Part shown: in pieces, positions 24,460 through 32,501 of the stretch
Numbering within the stretch: the stretch's first letter is position 1
Layout of the letters: every line of letters starts with the position of its first letter
Assembly (NCBI RefSeq): GCF_900104345.1
Contig: NZ_FNJN01000004.1
Location: 124,802-188,801 of the forward strand
Length of the DNA stretch: 64,000 nt
Direction of reading: 5' to 3'
DNA from: Microbacterium testaceum StLB037
Lineage (GTDB): Bacteria > Actinomycetota > Actinomycetes > Actinomycetales > Microbacteriaceae
Position numbers and translations under genes: made by a program
The notes under the pieces: generated by a model
Database searches by the model: none
Seen by the model: only the letters and a program-made list of their open reading frames with translations
What the model was told of the DNA's origin: nothing

Positions 24460-25131
24460 TCAGCGGTCGAGCGAGGCGAAGCGCTCGATGTCGGAGTTCG
24501 TGCCCGACACGATGATGAGGTCGTGGTTGGTGACGACGGTGTTCGCCTCGGCGTAGCGGAACGGACGGCCCGGGCTCTTCACCCCGACCACCGTGACGTT
24601 GTACTTCGAGCGGACGCCCGACTCGTTCAGCCCCACCCCGCGGACGAGCTTGGGCGGGTACATCTTGGCCAGGACGAAGTCGTCGTCGAAGCGGATGAAG
24701 TCGAGCATGCGGCCGCTCACGAGGTGGGCGACGCGTTCTCCGGCTTCGGCTTCGGGGTAGATCACGTGGTTCGCACCGACGCGGGCGAGGATCTTGCCGT
24801 GCGACTGCGACACGGCCTTCGCCCAGATCTGCGGCACCTTGAGGTCGACGAGGTTGGCCGTGATGAGCACCGACGCCTCGATGAGCGAGCCGACCGCGAC
24901 GACGGCGACCTGGAAGTCCTGGGCGCCGATCTGGCGCAGGGCGTCGATGTTACGGGCGTCGGCCTGCACGGCGTGCGTGACGCGCTCCGACCACTTCTGG
25001 ACGAGCTCGAGGTTGCCGTCGACGGCGAGCACCTCGCGGTCGAGGCGGTCCAGTTCACCCGCGCACGCGGCGCCGAAGCGCCCGAGGCCGATCACCAGGA
25101 CGGGGGCGTCACTGCGGATGCGTTCAACCAA
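24460..25131 (-). CDS. K+ uptake regulatory subunit, TrkA/KtrA type (RCK)
   Basis: This 223-residue cytoplasmic RCK protein gates the membrane K+ transporter encoded immediately upstream. The N-terminal TrkA-N domain has the nucleotide motif VIGLGRFG (13-20) and acidic D38 in VDGNLELV; a TrkA-C domain follows from about 140. The start codon appears to be TTG at 25131: GAAAGG lies 7 nt upstream, no ATG or GTG is available before the Rossmann motif, and the start lies 8 bp inside the trkH-type gene. This overlap implies strict translational coupling. Confidence 0.9.
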   Translation of the reverse strand: MVERIRSDAPVLVIGLGRFGAACAGELDRLDREVLAVDGNLELVQKWSERVTHAVQADARNIDALRQIGAQDFQVAVVAVGSLIEASVLITANLVDLKVPQIWAKAVSQSHGKILARVGANHVIYPEAEAGERVAHLVSGRMLDFIRFDDDFVLAKMYPPKLVRGVGLNESGVRSKYNVTVVGVKSPGRPFRYAEANTVVTNHDLIIVSGTNSDIERFASLDR

Positions 25132-26566
25132 CGATGGGCCTTTCCACGGGGAGCGCGTACAGCTGCGACCGGGAGGACGCAGCCACTGCCGCAGCGAGTG
25201 TCACTGTACCAATGCGCCCCATGAACATCGTGGCGGCCATGACGTACTTGGCGGCCTCGGGAAGCTCGGCGGTGAGCCCCGTCGACAGGCCCACCGTGGC
25301 GAAGGCCGAGACGACGTCGAAGAGCACGTGTTCGATCGGAGCGTCGGTGATCCGGCTGATGGTCACGGTCGAGATCGCGACGATCGTGGCCCCCCACGCG
25401 ACGACGGAGAGCGCGACGCGCTGCACGTCGCTCGGGATGCGGCGGCCGAACGCCTGCACCGACGGGCGCCCCTTCGCCTCCGAGAACACGGCGAGGGCGA
25501 GGACCGCCAGCGTCGTGACCTTGATACCGCCCGCGGTGGAGGCCGAACCGCCGCCGACGAACATGAGCATCGAACCGACGATGAGGGTGGCGCCGTTCAG
25601 ATCGCCGATATTGATGACGCTGAATCCGCCCGACCGTGTCATCGCCGAGAGGAAGAAGGCCTGGAACGTGGTGTCCCACGCATCCATGCTGCCGAATGTG
25701 AGGGGGTTGTCGTATTCCAACAGCAGAATGACGCCGGCACCGGCGAAGAACAGCACGACCGTGGTGATGATCGTGAGCTTCGCGTGCAGCGACCACAGGC
25801 GGAACCGCCAATAGTGGCGCCACAGCGTGAAGATGACCGGGAATCCGATCGAGCCGAGGAAGACCCCGGCCATCAGCACGGTGAGCAGGTAGTAGTCCTG
25901 CGCGAAGGGCGTGAGGCCGTCGGCGTTGGGGACGAAGCCGGTGTTCGTGAACGCCATCGCCGCGTAGTACGGCGCCTCCCACAGGGCCACGAGCGGATTG
26001 ATCCCGCCGATGATGAGCGAGGGGTAGATGAGGACGGTCAAGCCCGCCTCGATGACCAGGGTGGACAGGGCCACCGTCCGCAGCAGCTGGCCGACCTCGC
26101 CGAGCCGGACGGTCTGGCCCTCGTTCACCGGCCCGCCGTGGACCCGCAGGGGGTTGCTGTCGCCCGCGGCGATCAGCTTGGCGCGCAGCCCGAGGCGTTT
26201 CGAGATGACCAGGCCGAGGATCGAGGCGAGGGTCAGGACACCCAGGGCGCCGACGTTGACGCCGATGTAGGTGATGACGCGCCCCAGGGGCGAGAAGTCG
26301 GAGTACATGTTCAGCGTCGACAGGCCCGTCACGCAGATCGTGGACACCGCGGTGAACAGAGCGTCGGCGAAGGCGATCCGTTCGCCCGTCGCAGACGCCG
26401 CGGGCAGCGAGAAGAGCGCGGTGAACAGCGCGATGAGCGTGACGAACACGAGCACCGCGAATCGCGCGGGTGAGGCGGTCGTCAGGTTGCGCAGACGATC
26501 CCATGCCTCGTAGGCGATGCGACGCAGTCGCACGGCCAGTCGAGCCTCGTTCGGCGTCGCCGCCAT
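25124..26566 (-). CDS. K+ uptake membrane subunit, TrkH/KtrB family
   Basis: This 480-residue membrane protein belongs to the superfamily of K+ transporters with four pore-loop repeats. The selectivity segments are visible as STICVTGLSTL (about 76-86), MAFTNTGFVP, LSAMTRSGGFSV and SAFATVGLSTGL, each with the key glycine. It works with the RCK subunit encoded downstream with an 8-bp overlap. The ATG at 26566 follows AAGGGAG. It is probably Na+- or H+-driven, as in KtrAB, but the ion cannot be read from sequence. Confidence 0.93.
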   Translation of the reverse strand: MAATPNEARLAVRLRRIAYEAWDRLRNLTTASPARFAVLVFVTLIALFTALFSLPAASATGERIAFADALFTAVSTICVTGLSTLNMYSDFSPLGRVITYIGVNVGALGVLTLASILGLVISKRLGLRAKLIAAGDSNPLRVHGGPVNEGQTVRLGEVGQLLRTVALSTLVIEAGLTVLIYPSLIIGGINPLVALWEAPYYAAMAFTNTGFVPNADGLTPFAQDYYLLTVLMAGVFLGSIGFPVIFTLWRHYWRFRLWSLHAKLTIITTVVLFFAGAGVILLLEYDNPLTFGSMDAWDTTFQAFFLSAMTRSGGFSVINIGDLNGATLIVGSMLMFVGGGSASTAGGIKVTTLAVLALAVFSEAKGRPSVQAFGRRIPSDVQRVALSVVAWGATIVAISTVTISRITDAPIEHVLFDVVSAFATVGLSTGLTAELPEAAKYVMAATMFMGRIGTVTLAAAVAASSRSQLYALPVERPIVG

Positions 26567-26622
26567 GCGCCGCTCCCTTCGGTGCCCGAACCCGAATCAT
26601 GGTACTCGGGCCGGGGCGCCGC

Positions 26623-26628
26623 TAATCT
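26623..26628 (+). promoter_or_regulatory. -10 element of ArsR-type gene (leaderless)
   Basis: TAATCT, 6 nt before the ATG at 26635. Confidence 0.55.
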
Positions 26629-26634
26629 GATGCC

Positions 26635-27030
26635 ATGGCGGACATCTTCGACGTGATCGCTGACGGAACGCGTCGCGACATCCTTCAGCTGCTCCTCGAC
26701 CGGGCGACCGGTGGCGAACGCGGAACGAGCGTGTCGCAGATCGTCGCGGCACTCGGGGTGAGTCAACCCACCGTGTCCAAGCACCTCAAGGTGCTGCGCG
26801 AGGCCGAGCTCGTCTCGGTCCGCGAAGAGGGCCAGCACCGCTACTACAGCCTCGCGGTCGCGCCCCTCGACGAGGTCGACGATTGGCTCGTGCCCTTCTT
26901 CTCGATCGACGACGACAACGAACCCGCGCTCCCCGAATCCGCGATGCACGCCGCCGAGGTGGTGGGGCGCGCCGCCGCATCGGTGAAGCACTCCTTCTCG
27001 ACCGCGTTCCGCAAGCTCCCGGGGCGATGA
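26635..27030 (+). CDS. ArsR-family winged-helix regulator
   Basis: This 131-residue protein has an ArsR-like DNA-binding domain at 1-85: DVIADGTRRDILQLLL, recognition helix GVSQPTVSKHLKVLREAELV (about 40-59) and wing REEGQHRYYSL. No metal-binding cysteine motif is present, so it probably does not sense a metal. The C-terminal 45 residues are unassigned. It is divergent from the K+ uptake genes across 68 bp, where it could act, but the target is unknown. TAATCT lies 6 nt before the ATG. Confidence 0.88.
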   Translation: MADIFDVIADGTRRDILQLLLDRATGGERGTSVSQIVAALGVSQPTVSKHLKVLREAELVSVREEGQHRYYSLAVAPLDEVDDWLVPFFSIDDDNEPALPESAMHAAEVVGRAAASVKHSFSTAFRKLPGR

Positions 27031-27093
27031 CGACGATGGATGCCGCGGATTTCCGGCATCCATGAATCACATTCGTCACAGTGGGCCCATAGG

Positions 27094-27123
27094 TTTACAG
27101 CCGTCCCGGCCAGACCCTAGAGT
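27094..27123 (+). promoter_or_regulatory. Promoter of HTH protein / bS22 unit
   Basis: TTTACA (27094-27099), 18-bp spacer, TAGAGT (27118-27123), leaving a 5' untranslated region of about 40 nt with a GAGGGG ribosome-binding site before the ATG at 27171. Confidence 0.5.
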
Positions 27124-27170
27124 GTGCACAGCATCAGGAGGGTGAGTTCACCCGGAACGAGGGGTGAGCG

Positions 27171-27362
27171 ATGGCCGAGCTGCCGGACGTGCGGTTTCTG
27201 ACGGTCGCCGAGGTCGCAGAGCTCATGCGCGTGTCGAAGATGACGGTCTACCGTCTCGTGCACGCGGGAGAACTGCCGGCGGTGCGCTTCGGACGCAGCT
27301 ACCGGGTGCCGGAATCGGCGGTCGCCGAAGCCGTGCAACGACCGGTGTCCGACGTCGGCTAG
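27171..27362 (+). CDS. Excisionase/BldC-like helix-turn-helix protein
   Basis: A 63-residue protein made of one MerR-like (excisionase family) DNA-binding domain: FLTVAEVAELMRVSKMTVYR (9-28), then LVHAGELPAVRFGRSYRVPESAV. Proteins of this type bind direct repeats as small regulators. It lies just upstream of bS22, the same neighbourhood as in mycobacteria (Rv0500A next to Rv0500B, from memory), so this is a conserved chromosomal gene rather than phage debris. The ATG at 27171 follows GAGGGG. Confidence 0.85.
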   Translation: MAELPDVRFLTVAEVAELMRVSKMTVYRLVHAGELPAVRFGRSYRVPESAVAEAVQRPVSDVG

Positions 27363-27444
27363 ACTGATCCGAGGCTTTTTTCCAACGCCTGCTGTTCCCG
27401 GGGGCCGAAATCGGCACCCAGACCCCGACTTAGTGAGGTTTTCC

Positions 27445-27543
27445 GTGGGTTCTGTCATCAAGAAGCGCCGTAAGCGCATGGCGAAGAAGAAGCACCGCAA
27501 GCTGCTTCGCAAGACTCGTCACCAGCGCCGCAACAAGAAGTAA
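27445..27543 (+). CDS. Ribosomal protein bS22 (AURKAIP1/COX24-type)
   Basis: A 32-residue, very basic peptide starting GTG at 27445: GSVIKKRRKRMAKKKHRK then LLRKTRHQRRNKK. This pattern is the near-invariant actinobacterial AURKAIP1/COX24 domain protein, which structural work in mycobacteria identified as small-subunit protein bS22. GAGG lies 6-9 nt before the GTG. It follows the excisionase-like HTH gene, a conserved arrangement. Confidence 0.9.
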   Translation: MGSVIKKRRKRMAKKKHRKLLRKTRHQRRNKK

Positions 27544-27558
27544 GCGGCCACCACACCG

Positions 27559-27586
27559 AGCGCCTGTCCGATTCGTGACGGGCGCT
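27559..27586 (+). terminator. Hairpin after bS22
   Basis: AGCGCCTGTC (27559-27568) pairs with GACGGGCGCT (27577-27586) with one G-T pair and an 8-nt loop. There is no T-run, so the strength is uncertain. Confidence 0.4.
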
Positions 27587-27651
27587 TCGTGTATCCGGCG
27601 CGACGATCTCGCGCCGCCGAACCGTCTCGACCGTCTTCCTCGGAGGAAAGC

Positions 27652-27945
27652 ATGCAGTCCATCTCGGTCCACGATCTGCACGCGGGGCGCCAGCGTCCCC
27701 TGATCGACGTGCGCGAGGAGCACGAGTTCGCCGCGGGACACGTTCCCGGCGCGGTGAACCTGCCGATGTCCACGATCGGCGAGCACCTCGACGAGCTTCC
27801 GGGCGAGCCCTTCGACGTCATCTGCCAGGCCGGCGGCCGCTCGGCGAGGGTCGTCGAGGCACTGTCGGCGCGCGGCCACGACGCCACGAACGTCGAGGGC
27901 GGCACGGGCGACTGGATCGCCGCGGGATACGACGTCGAGTCCTGA
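27652..27945 (+). CDS. Rhodanese-like sulfurtransferase domain protein
   Basis: This 97-residue single rhodanese domain carries sulfur as a persulfide on C58 in FDVICQAGGRSARV. Other landmarks are PLIDVREEHEFAAGHVPGAVNLP (17-39) and EGGTGDWIAAGYDV at the end. The partner is unknown. GGAGG precedes the ATG at 27652. It is followed by a glutaredoxin-like gene, so a thiol/sulfur-related cluster is possible. Confidence 0.9.
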   Translation: MQSISVHDLHAGRQRPLIDVREEHEFAAGHVPGAVNLPMSTIGEHLDELPGEPFDVICQAGGRSARVVEALSARGHDATNVEGGTGDWIAAGYDVES

Positions 27946-27998
27946 TCGGTCCGCGGACACACGCGGCGCACGCCGCGGCCCGTCGTTCCCCCGCCTCC

Positions 27999-28004
27999 TA
28001 GGAT
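27999..28004 (+). promoter_or_regulatory. -10 element of glutaredoxin-like gene
   Basis: TAGGAT, 7 nt before the GTG at 28012; favours that GTG over the ATG at 28003, which overlaps the hexamer. Confidence 0.4.
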
Positions 28005-28011
28005 GGGGAGG

Positions 28012-28290
28012 GTGACGACCCTCACGCTGATCGGTAAGCCCGACTGCCACCTCTGCGACGTGGCGGAGCAGATCGTGGAGACCGTCGTCGCCGAGCTCCC
28101 CGAGGGTGCCGCTGACCGCGTCACCATCGAACAGGCCTCGATCGCCGACGACGCCGCCCTCTACGAGAAGTGGTGGGAGAAGATCCCGGTCGTCCTCATC
28201 GACGGCGAATTGCACGCCCACTGGCGCGTGTCCGCCGACCGACTTCGCGCCGCTCTCCTCGCGGCAGACACCCAAGGAGCCTCCGCGTGA
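28012..28290 (+). CDS. Glutaredoxin-like (DUF836) protein
   Basis: This 92-residue thioredoxin-fold protein has the redox pair C12/C15 in KPDCHLCDVA, as in the DUF836 glutaredoxin-like group. The cis-proline loop is KIPVVLIDGE. It probably reduces disulfides or mixed thiols; the partner is unknown. The start is set at GTG 28012 because a TAGGAT -10 element overlaps the alternative ATG at 28003. Its stop overlaps the next gene's GTG (GTGA). Confidence 0.85.
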   Translation: MTTLTLIGKPDCHLCDVAEQIVETVVAELPEGAADRVTIEQASIADDAALYEKWWEKIPVVLIDGELHAHWRVSADRLRAALLAADTQGASA

Positions 28291-28589
28291 GCATCCGTCA
28301 CATCGTCCTGTGGAAGCTGTCTGCTGACGACGCCGACACGCGTGCCCTGCACGCCGAGCAGATCGCCGAGCGCCTGCTCGCCCTCGCTCCCGTGATCGAC
28401 GACATCCAGCACATCGAGGTGGGGCGCAACATCGTCAACCCGCAGTCGAACTGGGACGTCGCTCTGGTCAGCGAGTTCGCCGACGTCGATGCGCTCGAGC
28501 GTTACCAGGTGCACCCCGCTCACCAGGAGGCTGCGGCGTTCGTCCGCTCCGTCGTGGCGGAGCGCTCTTCGGTCGACTACCCGTTCTGA
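28287..28589 (+). CDS. Dabb (stress-responsive alpha/beta barrel) domain protein
   Basis: This 100-residue protein of the Dabb family typically forms dimeric barrels of varied or unknown function. Landmarks are IRHIVLWKLS at the start, IDDIQHIEVGRNIVN in the middle and the YQVHPAHQEAAAFV motif near the end. It starts GTG at 28287 inside the stop of the glutaredoxin-like gene, with AAGGAG 7-12 nt upstream, so the two are coupled. Confidence 0.88.
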   Translation: MSIRHIVLWKLSADDADTRALHAEQIAERLLALAPVIDDIQHIEVGRNIVNPQSNWDVALVSEFADVDALERYQVHPAHQEAAAFVRSVVAERSSVDYPF

Positions 28590-28629
28590 GTCGGCTGAGC
28601 TCCCCGAGCAGTTTTTCGTCGCCCGTTTG

Positions 28630-28644
28630 TGATAACGATTCTCA
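28630..28644. promoter_or_regulatory. Zur-type operator upstream of the S53 peptidase operon
   Basis: Read on the minus strand this is TGAGAATCGTTATCA, a 7-1-7 palindrome matching the actinobacterial Zur (FurB) consensus TGANAATNATTNTCA at all fixed positions but one. It abuts a perfect 10-bp palindrome TTATCGATAA (28645-28654). A possible promoter (TTGTGA 28627-28632, TAAGCT 28652-28657, 19-bp spacer) overlaps it, which would allow repression. The match is seen; the regulator is inferred. Confidence 0.55.
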
Positions 28645-28698
28645 TTATCGATAAGCTCTCGATCGGTTCACCTGAGCCCCCGACCGAGAAAGCTGTCC

Positions 28699-30471
28699 AT
28701 GCCCGCACGCCTCCGTCGTCGACAGACGACTTCCCTGGCCGCCCTGTTGATCGCGGCGGCAACCCTCTCCACCGCCTGCAGCGCCCCGCCCGCAGCGCCG
28801 GCCGGCCCCACCGACGGGCGACGAACCCTCGCCGCCACTGCTCCCGGATGGGCATCAGCCGCCCCCGAGGTCGCCCTCGATGCACGTCTGTCGGCCACCG
28901 TCCTCCTCGCCGACTCGGCAACCCCCGCGGAGGTGAGCGCGGCGCGCTCGTGGCTCCAGGCCGTCGGGATCGATGTCGTCCGCGACCGCGAGAGCATCCG
29001 CGCGCTCTCGGTGACCGGGTCGGCATCGGCGTTCGCGTCGGCGTTCGACACCGCGTTCGGTCAGACGACCGTGGACGGGCGCGCGGCCGTCGCGCCCACC
29101 CGTGATCTGTCCGTCCCCCGCGAGGGAAGCGCCATCGAGTCCGTCGCCGGCCTCGTCGACACCGATGCCATGAACCCCAGCGTGGACCCCGCGCCCGTGC
29201 GAAGCGACGACTGCGCCGCGTACTGGGGGCAGACGCTCTCGTCGTCATGGCCCTCGTCGGTTCAGGTCGAGCATCGCTCCAACGCGCTGTGCGGGTACGG
29301 GCCCACGCAGCTCCGAGCCGTTCACCGACTCCCCGCCGACGCACGCGGCGCAGGCGCGACGGTGGCGATCGTCGGAGTCTTCGACGACGATACGGTCGCC
29401 GCCAACACCGACACGTATTTCGCCCGGGAAGGCCTGTCGACGCTGCGCGACGGCCAGTACACCCACCATGCGCCCGCGAATCCGAACGTCACCCGGTGCG
29501 GGGGTCCGTCGGCATGGACCGTCGAGCAACACCTCGACGTGCAGGCGGTGCGCGCGATGGCGCCGGACGCCGACATCGTCTACTGGGGTGCCGATGACTG
29601 CCTCGCAGCGACGCTCTATCTGCGCGTCCTCGACGCGGTCGAAGCCCCCACCACCCCGAGTGTGGTGTCACTGTCGTTCGGCGGCCCGGAGGAGCTCGAC
29701 ACCGACGCCGACCGCACTCTCCTGAATCGCGTCCTCGTCGAAGCCGCGTCCCGGGGAGTGTCGGTATTCGCCTCGAGCGGCAACGACGGCGATTACTCCC
29801 TCGCCGGCGACCACCACGACGAGACCGACGTGGCGACCCCGGCCTCGAGCCCGTACGTCACCGCGGTGGGCGGAGCCAGCATCGGCCTCGACGCCGACAA
29901 CGGCATCGCCGTCGAGTCCGGATGGGAGGTGCAGACCCGCTTCGCGCAGAACGGGGGCATCATCCCGCCGGGCTTCCTCTACGGGGCCGGGGGCGGAGAG
30001 TCGGCCTTCTACCCGCGCCCCAGCTGGCAGAGCGACCGCATCGCCCACTCCGGATCGGGGCGTCTCGTCCCCGACGTCGCGTCGCTGGCCGACCCCAACA
30101 CGGGCTTCACCGTGGCCGTTCCGCGCGACGGGGCGGTGTCGTACGAAGCTCACGGGGGGACGAGCCTGGCCACGCCGATGGTCGCGAGCATGGTGGCCAT
30201 CGCGAAGGCGCGCACGGGGGTGAGAGTCGGCCTCGCCGCGCCCTTCCTCTACCGGCTGTCCGGCTCGAGCGCGATCCGTGACATCGTGCCCGCGTCCGCC
30301 GGTACCTGGTACCGCCGCGACAAGGGCACCGGTCAGCTCTGGCTCGAGACCCTCTACCTGTGGGATACGCGTCCGCAGTCCCTCCAATCGGCCACCGGGT
30401 GGGACCCGGTGACCGGCGTCGGCATCCCGAACGGCGCAGACTTCCTCGACCGATTCGGAGCAGACCAGTGA
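28699..30471 (+). CDS. S53 family (sedolisin) serine-carboxyl peptidase, probable lipoprotein
   Basis: This 590-residue secreted peptidase has a signal peptide ending LSTAC27, a lipobox-like site that should anchor it to the membrane. A pro-kumamolisin activation domain (about 50-150) is followed by the catalytic domain: E276 and D280 in EQHLDVQAV, the oxyanion-hole aspartate D363 in SSGNDGD, and the nucleophile S489 in GGTSLATP. The C-terminal calcium site is suggested by IRDIVPAS and ATGWDPVTGVG. All key S53 residues are present. A Zur-type box lies about 55 bp upstream. Its stop overlaps the GTG of the wall-anchored protein gene. Confidence 0.9.
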   Translation: MPARLRRRQTTSLAALLIAAATLSTACSAPPAAPAGPTDGRRTLAATAPGWASAAPEVALDARLSATVLLADSATPAEVSAARSWLQAVGIDVVRDRESIRALSVTGSASAFASAFDTAFGQTTVDGRAAVAPTRDLSVPREGSAIESVAGLVDTDAMNPSVDPAPVRSDDCAAYWGQTLSSSWPSSVQVEHRSNALCGYGPTQLRAVHRLPADARGAGATVAIVGVFDDDTVAANTDTYFAREGLSTLRDGQYTHHAPANPNVTRCGGPSAWTVEQHLDVQAVRAMAPDADIVYWGADDCLAATLYLRVLDAVEAPTTPSVVSLSFGGPEELDTDADRTLLNRVLVEAASRGVSVFASSGNDGDYSLAGDHHDETDVATPASSPYVTAVGGASIGLDADNGIAVESGWEVQTRFAQNGGIIPPGFLYGAGGGESAFYPRPSWQSDRIAHSGSGRLVPDVASLADPNTGFTVAVPRDGAVSYEAHGGTSLATPMVASMVAIAKARTGVRVGLAAPFLYRLSGSSAIRDIVPASAGTWYRRDKGTGQLWLETLYLWDTRPQSLQSATGWDPVTGVGIPNGADFLDRFGADQ

Positions 30472-32462
30472 TCTCGCGTCCGCTTACCCGATTCGTCGCC
30501 CTCCTCGCCGGCGCGGTCGTGACGGCCGCCGTCGTCGCCGGGGCCGTCCCCGCGAGCGCTGCGGCGACGATCCCCTCGACCTCGGCCTCCGGCATCCAGA
30601 TGCTCGATGCCGACGGCGGCGAGCTCCAGCAGCCCGCCCCGCTGAGCGAATGGACAAGGGGAGCCACGGTCGAGGACTCTCTCGCTCAGACCGGCGATGT
30701 GCTCAAGCTCAACACCACCCGTTCAACGGGTCTGACCGCCCGAGCAGCTTCCGACGGCGCGCAGGCGACGATCGAGAGCGGACTGTTTCAGCTGCGTGAT
30801 CGCGTCCCGATCGCCTTCACCGGGCTCCGCGCCAGCTGCGGGACGGATGGAAGCACGTCGGTGACGTTCGACACCCTGACCGTCGACGGCAAGAACGTCC
30901 TGAACGCGGCGAAGCTCTCGGCGGGGTACACCGTCGCTTTACCCACCTCAGACACGTGGGGGTCGACGCGACTCATCGTGGGGGAGCGCGCCGTCGACCG
31001 CGGTCGCGCCCAGGTGACGGCCCTGCGGATCGAGGCGGAAGCGGGCTGGTCCGAGATCTGGCGTGTACGTCTCGGCGTCGTCGCCTGTGCTCCGACGGTT
31101 CCGGCGTCGCCCGCCCTGGTCTCGGGGGTCACCGTCACGTCGCCGAGCGGTGCTGCCCTCATCCCGGGAGCCCCGCACCTGGATGCCGAGGGGTCGGTCT
31201 CCACGCAGACGGTGAGCGGAACCGCTCCCGCGTCGACGGGCTCGGATGTGTCCGTCGCGCATGCGGCGGACGGATCGAGCGCGGTCTCGGTGGGATCGTT
31301 CCGTCAGGTGCCGGACACCTCGTCGGTGGGCGAGTACATGTGGTCGGCCCTGCGTGTCTACGGCCTGCGTCTCACCGTGGACGCCGACGGCTCATCACGC
31401 GTGACCTTCGCCGACACCGGATCCGCGGTCTTTGTCAACGGCATCTGGATCAACACGGGAACCGACCTCTACACGGGCGTGGATGCCACGGGCGCACCGC
31501 GCGTGCGCGTGCACCTGAACGAGCGCGTCGCGCAGAGCGACGGCAGCGTGGTGATCACCGCGCTGCGCTACGAAGACCTCACCGGGGCATACCCCGCGGT
31601 CAGCCTCGGGGTCGTGCGGTGGTCTGCCTCGGCGGGTGGATCCACCCCTACGCCCGAGCCGACGAAGACCACCGCGCCGCCGCTGCCCGCGCGGTACGCC
31701 TTCGCGGTCGACGCCACCGGTCCCTCGGCGATCGCCCCGGCTTTCGTCGCGGCGCCCGGGGAGACGAAGATCGCGCACGTCGCATCCGGCGGCGCCGACG
31801 AGCAGACGGTGACCGACGGGTACGCCGGGCAGATCTCCGTCCGCGGCGTCGCGACCGCCAGCTCCGATGCGGCGGCCTCGGTCGGAGTGGACGACCTCGT
31901 CCTCTATCCCGGAACGGCGATGGAGGTGTCGCTGCGAAACGTGCGCCTCAAGGTCACGTCGGTCGGGACGACGCTGACCACCGGGGGTGGAACAGTGGCC
32001 GGGCAGGCGGTTCCGGCGGGGGCGGTGGCGGCCGGAACCCGCTTCGCCGTCGCGGGGCGCGCGGCGGTGATCACGTTGAACACGCAATCGGTCGACGGGC
32101 AGGCGCAGACCGCCGTCGCCCTCGAGGTGGATGACCGTCGCGGCCTCGGCGCGTTCGTGCGGGTCGGCGTCGTCACGGCCGACGCTCCGCAGCAGTCGCC
32201 GGATCCGGGAGGCGGCACGTCGCCCGCCCCGCAGCCGCAGCCGTCGGGGGGCTCGTCTTCGGAACAGTTCTCCCCCGGTCCGATCGGCAGGGACGACGTG
32301 CGCGTCGCCGGCGGGGGCGCAGCATCGACGTCCGGTCCTCTGGCGAGAACCGGCGCAAATGTGTCGGCGCTCCCCGGGCTGATCGGCGCGGGTCTGTTCG
32401 CGGCGGTCGGCGGTGCCGTCCTGATCGTCTTCACCCGACGCCGTCGCACACGGCGCGAGTGA
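30468..32462 (+). CDS. Wall-anchored (LAxTG) surface protein with three repeated domains
   Basis: This 664-residue protein has a signal peptide (to about 35), three related domains of 130-170 residues, each ending in a VTALRxE/VITALRYE-like strand followed by RLGVVAC, SLGVVRW or RVGVVTA, a Pro/Thr-rich linker near 400 and a Ser/Gly-rich stalk. It ends in LARTG (625-629), a hydrophobic helix and RRRRTRRE. LAxTG is the form preferred by actinobacterial class E sortases. The repeats resemble 'choice-of-anchor P' type domains (weak recognition). It starts GTG at 30468, overlapping the peptidase stop by 4 bp. Ligand unknown. Confidence 0.8.
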   Translation: MISRPLTRFVALLAGAVVTAAVVAGAVPASAAATIPSTSASGIQMLDADGGELQQPAPLSEWTRGATVEDSLAQTGDVLKLNTTRSTGLTARAASDGAQATIESGLFQLRDRVPIAFTGLRASCGTDGSTSVTFDTLTVDGKNVLNAAKLSAGYTVALPTSDTWGSTRLIVGERAVDRGRAQVTALRIEAEAGWSEIWRVRLGVVACAPTVPASPALVSGVTVTSPSGAALIPGAPHLDAEGSVSTQTVSGTAPASTGSDVSVAHAADGSSAVSVGSFRQVPDTSSVGEYMWSALRVYGLRLTVDADGSSRVTFADTGSAVFVNGIWINTGTDLYTGVDATGAPRVRVHLNERVAQSDGSVVITALRYEDLTGAYPAVSLGVVRWSASAGGSTPTPEPTKTTAPPLPARYAFAVDATGPSAIAPAFVAAPGETKIAHVASGGADEQTVTDGYAGQISVRGVATASSDAAASVGVDDLVLYPGTAMEVSLRNVRLKVTSVGTTLTTGGGTVAGQAVPAGAVAAGTRFAVAGRAAVITLNTQSVDGQAQTAVALEVDDRRGLGAFVRVGVVTADAPQQSPDPGGGTSPAPQPQPSGGSSSEQFSPGPIGRDDVRVAGGGAASTSGPLARTGANVSALPGLIGAGLFAAVGGAVLIVFTRRRRTRRE

Positions 32463-32467
32463 AGGGA

Positions 32468-32494
32468 GGGGCTCCGGGTGCGTCCCGGAGCCCC
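32468..32494. terminator. Bidirectional hairpin between convergent genes
   Basis: GGGGCTCCGGG (32468-32478) and CCCGGAGCCCC (32484-32494) form a perfect 11-bp stem with a 5-nt loop between the LAxTG gene and the ABC-type gene. Confidence 0.75.
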
Positions 32495-32501
32495 TGCCCA
32501 C

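Noticed and set aside
27171-27362. Excisionase-like HTH gene as a prophage or integrative element remnant
   Set aside because: No integrase, attachment repeats or phage genes nearby, and the gene sits next to bS22 as in other actinobacteria.
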